A stretch of DNA of 37,376 nt from Nitrospira sp. GTDB lineage: Bacteria; Nitrospirota; Nitrospiria; Nitrospirales; Nitrospiraceae. Shown here in pieces: positions 32,674-37,376 of this stretch. Position numbers and translations under genes: made by a program. The stretch lies in NCBI GenBank assembly GCA_013140455.1, contig JABFSU010000004.1, positions 1 to 37,376 on the forward strand. The letters are read 5' to 3'. The notes beneath the pieces were generated by a model. It worked only from the letters and a program-made list of their open reading frames with translations. It was not told the DNA's origin and ran no database searches. Position 1 is the first letter of the stretch. The number at the start of each line of letters is the position of its first letter.

Positions 32674-32700
32674 CCGTCTTCGCCGACTCGGCGAAGACGG
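32674..32700 (-). terminator. Perfect 13-bp hairpin downstream of PEP-CTERM-like gene
   Basis: CCGTCTTCGCCGA (32674-32686) and TCGGCGAAGACGG (32688-32700) are exact complements; the central pairs must open to form the loop. It lies 53 bases past the minus-strand stop. As with the other hairpins in this window, there is no T-run. Confidence 0.5.
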
Positions 32701-32753
32701 TGCGAGCCCTCTCGATCAACTTCGTCTGGTATGGCCATCTGGACAAGCCCCGT

Positions 32754-33407
32754 TCATGCAGCCAGTTGACTCCTCTTGGGTCTCCAGCTTCCGGCTCCGA
32801 GACCGACGAGCGCCACAAGCCCTGCCCCAAACAGCACGACTGCCGCCGGCAAGGGGACTGCGGTCAACTGGCTCATTTGTCCTATCACTACCTTCCCGCC
32901 AGAAAAATTCAACCGCCACTCGTTCTTGACGTTAAACGACGAGATGGATGGAACTGTCGTGGGCAGCGCGGTGCTGTTGAAGAGGCTCTGGGGCCCCCGC
33001 AGATCCATTGTCAAATACGATGGGGTAAAGCCATTCACCCCCGCCCCACTCACCTGCTTAATCGCATAGAATCGGTCAATGATCGAGGGAGGATTCAATG
33101 CGCCATTGTTATTCTGAATGATCACGCTGCCGGAACCGGTCTCTGTAAACTGATACCCACCGATGCTCACGATGAGGCTCTGAATCGGATAGGTCCCGAC
33201 ATCGCTGACAGTCATCTGACCCGACATCGTCTGGCTCGTATTGAACGGGGAACCCGAAACATTCGGAGCATTCACGACATTAGTCACCGTTCCGGCAAAG
33301 GTGTAGGTAATGGCCCCTGCTTCCGCCTGGTTCACAGCCAGACCTCCCCACAGCACCGAGCTGACCAAAATCCCAAGGTAAAGAAAACGAGTTGTTCGAC
33401 GGTCCAT
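32754..33407 (-). CDS. Secreted protein with PEP-CTERM-like (VPLPAA) sorting tail
   Basis: The 217-aa protein has a signal peptide (about residues 1-30, NQAEA/GA) and a Ser/Thr/Asn-rich beta-type body. Its tail, VPLPAAVVLFGAGLVALVGLG, then a basic WRPKR stretch, is the VPLPA variant of the PEP-CTERM signal. Exosortase systems recognise such tails and often pair them with exopolysaccharide. No exosortase gene is in the window. AAGGAG precedes the ATG at 33407; upstream in-frame starts lack a site. The next genes upstream on the same strand are pseudopilins, 171 bases away. Confidence 0.85.
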   Translation of the reverse strand: MDRRTTRFLYLGILVSSVLWGGLAVNQAEAGAITYTFAGTVTNVVNAPNVSGSPFNTSQTMSGQMTVSDVGTYPIQSLIVSIGGYQFTETGSGSVIIQNNNGALNPPSIIDRFYAIKQVSGAGVNGFTPSYLTMDLRGPQSLFNSTALPTTVPSISSFNVKNEWRLNFSGGKVVIGQMSQLTAVPLPAAVVLFGAGLVALVGLGAGSWRPKRSQLAA

Positions 33408-33578
33408 CATGACTCCTTTCATGGTACGGGCAATGTATTGGGACATCTCAAACGGTTGATTGATCCAGACAGTCAGGCACGTTCCATACACGTCTCCCTT
33501 CGCGTTCGCAGGCCCGCATTCCGCAGGCGCGTTCCTCCAATACCGCCGCCGTGCGCGCCGCTTCGTCTATGCTGAGTC

Positions 33579-34256
33579 CTACCGGGCGTCATTCAACATC
33601 TCCGTCTGGGCAGGCCCTTCCATGGTAGCTGGCAGCGGATCGCCGAACCGCCCCGGTTGAGGAGGCTGCGCCACAAGCTGCTCCAGATCCGGCGCGGCGT
33701 GTCCGAATGGCGTTGGGCCACCGACCTGACTCGGCGCCGATGCCCCGAGAGGCTGCCCGGGCAAATAGACGAATTTCCATTCTGAATACTTTGCCTTCCG
33801 CTCCAAATGCCGGTCGATCGGATGAAACATGGCATTCTTGATCGGTTTGCGGTTTGACTTGCTGTACACGCCGAGGATGCTGCCGTCGGGCGTCTTGAGC
33901 AGGCCCCAATCCGTCGAACCGGTCATCGGATCGACGTACAATTTGCGAAGATACCGGATACTGCCTGGGTGACGCGGGTCACGGAGCAAATCCTCCAGAC
34001 GCTTGGGATATTCCTTTTGAGGCCCTGCCTGGTTCAGATAGTACCGGCCGATCGCGAGTCTGAATTGATTTCCGATAAACAGCAGATCGCTTTCCCGTTG
34101 GCGCTGCTGCGCGAAATGCCACAGGATGCCGGCTGCGGCCATACCGGCCGTCAGCATCGCCGTCAGGATCAGCACGCCGAGATACGTCAAACCTGTGTCG
34201 CCTCTCAACCATTCCCGCCTATCGCGTCGGCCGCCTTGCTTATCTTGCGTCAACAT
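33579..34256 (-). CDS. Atypical type II secretion-like pseudopilin
   Basis: The 225-aa product has a basic leader, then G22 followed by LTYLGVLILTAMLTAGMAAAG, which matches the position and hydrophobicity of a prepilin N-helix but lacks the usual Glu at +5. The body contains YPKRLEDLLRDPR and LRKLYVDPMTGSTDWGL, which is the GspG-like C-terminal pattern, then an unusual Pro-rich tail of about 50 residues. It starts at the ATG at 34256, five bases after the stop of the GspG-like gene, so it is coupled. It may be a minor pseudopilin or a non-processed anchor protein. A TTG at 34268 is less likely. Confidence 0.75.
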   Translation of the reverse strand: MLTQDKQGGRRDRREWLRGDTGLTYLGVLILTAMLTAGMAAAGILWHFAQQRQRESDLLFIGNQFRLAIGRYYLNQAGPQKEYPKRLEDLLRDPRHPGSIRYLRKLYVDPMTGSTDWGLLKTPDGSILGVYSKSNRKPIKNAMFHPIDRHLERKAKYSEWKFVYLPGQPLGASAPSQVGGPTPFGHAAPDLEQLVAQPPQPGRFGDPLPATMEGPAQTEMLNDAR

Positions 34257-34261
34257 AGCGG

Positions 34262-34657
34262 TTACCAATCACTGTAGGAGGTTCCGGCTGTGCTTGCACC
34301 TGACGCGCCGCTCTTGACATTGAAGACCGCCCCAAGCTCCGGATCTGCGGGTGGCACCGCCTGCCAGGTCGTACTGCTGTCGGTCATGGGATCGACCGGA
34401 ACAGCGCGCAGATACTTCTGCTCGACCAGCTCCTCCAGCGAACCGGGATACTTCCCCAGATCGCCATAGTATTTGTCGAGCGCATCGCGCATCACCCAGA
34501 GATCTTCTTTCAGCACCGCCTCCTTCGACTTTTCAAGGCTCCGCATATAGCGTGGCGCGGCGATAGTCACGAGCAAAGCGACGATGGCCATCACAATAAT
34601 CAACTCGATCAGTGTGAAGCCGTCTGCGCGCGCAAGAGGAGAGTTACGTTGCGTCAT
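34262..34657 (-). CDS. gspG: GspG-like major pseudopilin
   Basis: The 131-aa protein has a short basic leader and the classic prepilin site G/FTLIELIIVMAIVALLVTIAAP with Glu at +5. A GspG-type body follows: LDKYYGDLGKYPGSLEELVEQKYLRAVPVDPMTDSSTTW. The length fits GspG. It would be cleaved and N-methylated by a prepilin peptidase (not in the window) and polymerise into the pseudopilus. The gaps to the genes on either side are only a few bases, so it is in one operon with gspD and the two other pseudopilins. Confidence 0.88.
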   Translation of the reverse strand: MTQRNSPLARADGFTLIELIIVMAIVALLVTIAAPRYMRSLEKSKEAVLKEDLWVMRDALDKYYGDLGKYPGSLEELVEQKYLRAVPVDPMTDSSTTWQAVPPADPELGAVFNVKSGASGASTAGTSYSDW

Positions 34658-34660
34658 CGA

Positions 34661-35134
34661 TCACCATTGCGAATATGGAATGCCGTTCAAGCCGACTTCC
34701 TGCGAGAGCGAAAAGACATCGAACACATCATTGCCTGGAGAAGGGCTATCCGGTGGACTCTCATAACTTCTGATGCCCCAGGTCTCGGAAGCCGGCACTG
34801 ACGCGTCTGTGAACGTCGGATCGCGCGGAACCCGACGAAGGAAATAGATGCGCGTCTTCTTCGGATTCTTGGCATCCTCAACGCCCTCGACTAAGATCTC
34901 AAGGCTCTTGGGATAGCCCGACTCAAGAGCGCCTTTCATCACGCGGCCATCATCCACGGCCAGCCGGTAGGCATCGATCGCGTCACGCACCTGCCGCAAA
35001 GAGATCCGCAGCTCTTGCTCCTTGTGCCGCTTGGATACCAGATTGGCCATAGGCATTACCGCCGTCGCCAGTACGCCGATGATCGCGATCGTGATCACCA
35101 GCTCGATTAACGTGAATCCTGCATCTCGGCGCAT
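34661..35134 (-). CDS. Type II secretion-like pseudopilin
   Basis: The 157-aa product starts with MRRDAG/FTLIELVITIAIIGVLATAVMP, a complete prepilin signal with Glu at +5. The body (ISLRQVRDAIDAYRLAVDDG, GYPKSLEILVEG, FLRRVPRDPTFTD) is a GspG variant with a longer C-terminus. The true start is one of two adjacent ATGs (35137 or 35134) after GGGGGAG; the second has the better spacing. The frame is open further upstream, but that part shadows the secretin gene. It begins about 14 bases after the gspD stop. Confidence 0.85.
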   Translation of the reverse strand: MRRDAGFTLIELVITIAIIGVLATAVMPMANLVSKRHKEQELRISLRQVRDAIDAYRLAVDDGRVMKGALESGYPKSLEILVEGVEDAKNPKKTRIYFLRRVPRDPTFTDASVPASETWGIRSYESPPDSPSPGNDVFDVFSLSQEVGLNGIPYSQW

Positions 35135-35150
35135 CATCTCCCCCACGCCA

Positions 35151-37151
35151 TTACTTGTCCGGTTCCGGAATCGTGGCCTCACCCGGCTCCGGTGGCGGCG
35201 GCTCGGTCTTAGACGATGACCCGCTCGGATCGAAGGTGGCGGGTGGCGTGAACATGTCGGGAGGCGCGAGAGGCCGAGAGGGCGCTGCCGCGGGTGCTGG
35301 AACCGGCGCGGCTCCCGTTTCAATGCTCGAAGCCCCGCCTTTGGCATCGTCCGATGATTTGAGCGCCAGTGAACTCCCGCGCATCGTATCGGTCCCGAAG
35401 AGAAACTCGGTTAGACGCGGATCAGCATGCGGCGCGGTGCGGACCACGTGCGGCGTGATCGACAGCACGAGCTCCGACTTTTTCGTCTCGTCGCGTTGAG
35501 AGGAAAATAGACGGCCAAGAATCGGCAAGTCGCCCAGCCCCGGGATCCGGTTCGAGGCTTGCCGTTCGTCATCGGTGATCAATCCGGCCAACACCTGCGT
35601 TTCACCATCCCTGAGCTGGAGCAGCGTCGACGCCGTCCTGGTTCCGATCTGAAAAGCTTGCGTGCCTGAAATCGGGTTCAGAATTTCCTTCACAATGCTG
35701 CTGACTTCCAAAGTCAGCTTAATGGCGACATCGCTATCACGATGAACCACCGGTTCGACATCGAGCTTAATCCCCACATCGATATACTGCACACTACCCG
35801 TGACGACACTCGCGCCGATCGTCGGCGTCACGGCATTCGTAATGACGGGAACCCGGTCTCCGATGAGAATCTTGGCCTTCTCGCGATTGCGCACGCGGAT
35901 TCTGGGGCTGGCAAGAATATCGGCGGCGGTGATTTCACGCCGCAGATCTGCCGTCGCGCTCAGGGACGTGGACGTGATGTCCGGCTTGGTCAAGGCCAGC
36001 ACCTTATCGAGCGTCAGCGCGGCGCCTCCGGCCGCTCCGGCGGCCCCGGCAGCCGACAAGGTCCATTGCGTCGGATACTTGATGCCCAGCTCCATCAACT
36101 TGGAGCGCTGAATCTCGATCACCTCGACTTCCAGCATGACCTCGGCCTCGGACATATCCAATGTGCCCATCAGCTTTTCAGCCATCCGCACCGCTTCCGG
36201 GCTATCGCGCATCACCACCAGCCGCGCTTTTTCATCCATGAACAGCACTTTGGTCTCGAGCATCGTCTTCAGGAGATTCATCGCCTGCTTCGGTTCGGCA
36301 TGCGTCAGATAGAACGACTTGACGATTTGCTCGTCGTAGAGCTTTCGCTTTTCAGGCGTATTGGGATAGACCAGGACGGTGTTACCGGCCAGCACTTTTC
36401 GCCGCAAGGCTTGCTGGGCTACGAGCAAGTCGAGCGCGGAGTTCACGGAGAGATCCTTGATGTGAATGGAGGTTTTCGTGTCCCCTTTCACATCCTTGTC
36501 GATGACAAAATTCAACCCGCTGGCGCGGGATAAGGCCTCGAACACGATCGAGAGCTTAGCGTCGCGGAATTCCAGATTCACCGGCTTGTCCTGCTTGGGA
36601 TTCCCGTTCCCGGCCCCTCCCGCCTCTCGCGCCTGCTGTTCCTCAAGATCGCCCAGAAGCTTGCTCGCCTCCGCATGGGACGGATTCGCCTCCACCACAT
36701 GTCGAAGCCTGGCGCGAGCGGCCGCCAGATCGCCTCGCGTCATCTGGTCCTTGGCCACACGCACCTCATGATCGTGCTGCGCGGCCTGCTCCACCAGTTC
36801 CAGCCCCTCACGGGCGCTGGCATTCTGCCCATCGATTTCCAAGACACGCCGATAGTCGAACTTGGCATCCTGCCATCGAGCTGAGGTCCGCGCCGCGTCC
36901 GCAGATCTCAGGAGATTGGTCACCCACGCGCGCTTCCACCGTTTCACGTCTGCGCGCAACACCAGATTCTCCGGATCGCGCCGAACCGCCTCCTCCAGCT
37001 TAGCAATACCCTGTTCCATGCGACCCATATTGAAATCGATACGGGCGTCATCCTGCAACCACCTGGCCGTGCAGCCGGTAAAGGCCAGCACCAACACCAC
37101 TCCAACGATCGGACGAACATATCGAGACAGAACAAAAGTAGTCATCATCAT
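35151..37151 (-). CDS. gspD: GspD/PilQ-family secretin lipoprotein with N-terminal TPR region
   Basis: The 666-aa protein has a lipoprotein signal with Cys27 (LAFTGC). A TPR-like region follows (about residues 30-175), then an STN-type N0 domain (about 190-250) and an N1-like ring domain (to about 330). The secretin core (about 390-590) shows RVRNREKAKILIGDRVPV, LRDGETQVLAGLI and the hallmark IPGLGDLPILGRLFSS. The C-terminal 70 residues are Pro-rich. The N-terminal TPR fusion is like MSHA/MshL-type or Nitrospira-type secretins more than classic GspD. It forms the outer-membrane gate for the pseudopilins encoded downstream. Three consecutive ATGs follow AGGA; any could be the start. Confidence 0.9.
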   Translation of the reverse strand: MMMTTFVLSRYVRPIVGVVLVLAFTGCTARWLQDDARIDFNMGRMEQGIAKLEEAVRRDPENLVLRADVKRWKRAWVTNLLRSADAARTSARWQDAKFDYRRVLEIDGQNASAREGLELVEQAAQHDHEVRVAKDQMTRGDLAAARARLRHVVEANPSHAEASKLLGDLEEQQAREAGGAGNGNPKQDKPVNLEFRDAKLSIVFEALSRASGLNFVIDKDVKGDTKTSIHIKDLSVNSALDLLVAQQALRRKVLAGNTVLVYPNTPEKRKLYDEQIVKSFYLTHAEPKQAMNLLKTMLETKVLFMDEKARLVVMRDSPEAVRMAEKLMGTLDMSEAEVMLEVEVIEIQRSKLMELGIKYPTQWTLSAAGAAGAAGGAALTLDKVLALTKPDITSTSLSATADLRREITAADILASPRIRVRNREKAKILIGDRVPVITNAVTPTIGASVVTGSVQYIDVGIKLDVEPVVHRDSDVAIKLTLEVSSIVKEILNPISGTQAFQIGTRTASTLLQLRDGETQVLAGLITDDERQASNRIPGLGDLPILGRLFSSQRDETKKSELVLSITPHVVRTAPHADPRLTEFLFGTDTMRGSSLALKSSDDAKGGASSIETGAAPVPAPAAAPSRPLAPPDMFTPPATFDPSGSSSKTEPPPPEPGEATIPEPDK

Positions 37152-37375
37152 GGTCCTACAGTTAAGGTTTGTGCGATGCGTAACGGCTTGTACGTGAGCC
37201 GCAACTGATTACCGGCCTCTCCGTCGAACGAATAGGCCTCATCGATATCTTCTCCGGCTTTCACCATGTAGAGCTTGTCTCCTTTGACAAGGAAATAGAC
37301 CGTTCGCTCACCCTCTTCGAACTTTCCGATATAGGCAAAGGGAACAGCCGGGGGCTTGGGAGGCGGAGGGGGCGG
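37148..37375 (-). CDS. 3' end of a secretion-associated periplasmic protein (truncated by window)
   Basis: Read on the minus strand from the window edge, an open frame of 75 codons ends at a TGA (37148-37150) that overlaps the secretin ATG. It encodes a Pro-rich run (PPPPPPKPP) followed by VPFAYIGKFEEGERTVYFLV, KAGEDIDEAYSFD and LRLTYKPLRIAQTL. This pattern (Pro-rich linker, then a small beta domain with 'YxGK...VYFLxxGDxxYxVKxGxxI') is familiar from proteins encoded just before secretins in type II/MSHA-like clusters, comparable to GspC/PilP-type connectors. The N-terminus is outside the window. The overlap supports membership in the same operon. Confidence 0.7.
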   Translation of the reverse strand, partial: PPPPPPKPPAVPFAYIGKFEEGERTVYFLVKGDKLYMVKAGEDIDEAYSFDGEAGNQLRLTYKPLRIAQTLTVGP

Positions 37376-37376
37376 T

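Noticed and set aside
32475-33575. 366-codon plus-strand frame
   Set aside because: It spans antisense of a PilZ gene and the PEP-CTERM-like gene, both with ribosome sites and signature motifs; its own composition is unlike a protein.
35742-36533. 263-codon plus-strand frame antisense to the secretin
   Set aside because: His/Arg-rich shadow of the secretin frame.

Overview
The window looks like a chromosomal segment of a GC-rich, environmental, respiratory Gram-negative bacterium. The best guess is a Nitrospira-like member of Nitrospirota. This rests on gene style: many c-type cytochromes, HEAT-repeat proteins, a GldA/F/G-type ABC operon with a DUF4340 protein, a DUF6502-like protein, PilZ proteins, a PEP-CTERM-like protein and a type II secretion-like pseudopilin cluster. 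No rRNA or marker gene is present, so the taxonomic call is inference. No tRNA, rRNA, CRISPR array, transposase or phage gene was seen.

Layout. 0.2-5.3 kb (+): an unknown 282-aa protein, a long dispersed-type inverted repeat, alpha-glucan phosphorylase (glgP), a secreted HEAT-repeat protein and a small membrane-anchored protein. 5.3-8.1 kb (-): a soluble HEAT-repeat protein, a tiny lysine/arginine-rich protein with its own good promoter, an RlpA-type lipoprotein and another lipoprotein. 8.4-13.0 kb (+): a tightly overlapping four-gene ABC-2 exporter operon (ATPase, permease, GldG-like, DUF4340). 13.2-18.4 kb (+): a DUF6502-like protein, a DUF5666-like lipoprotein and a 938-aa cytochrome with 39 CXXCH motifs. 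18.4-19.7 kb (-): a six-repeat NHL propeller. 19.7-22.0 kb: two long non-coding stretches around a PilZ protein.

22.0-30.9 kb (+): a co-directional six-gene locus. It encodes a NarL-type response regulator, a cupredoxin-like periplasmic protein, a NarX-type sensor kinase, an outer-membrane porin with one N-terminal heme (Cyc2-like layout), a diheme cytochrome c and a hybrid histidine kinase with two receiver domains. The two kinases share the same periplasmic sensor module. The simplest reading is a regulated chain that moves electrons across the outer membrane (porin-cytochrome, then copper protein and/or diheme cytochrome), watched by two related sensors. The 39-heme cytochrome lies 3.6 kb upstream and could belong to the same physiology.

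31.0-37.4 kb (-): two small PilZ proteins, an unknown protein, a PEP-CTERM-like secreted protein, three pseudopilins, a GspD-like secretin and the 3' end of a further secretion gene cut by the window edge.

The most novel signal is regulatory. The dyad TGGGA-N6-TCCCA occurs four times exactly and once with a single mismatch. All copies are non-coding, and they lie in or near the promoters of the DUF6502-like, NHL, PilZ and response-regulator genes. This suggests an uncharacterised operator and a small regulon.
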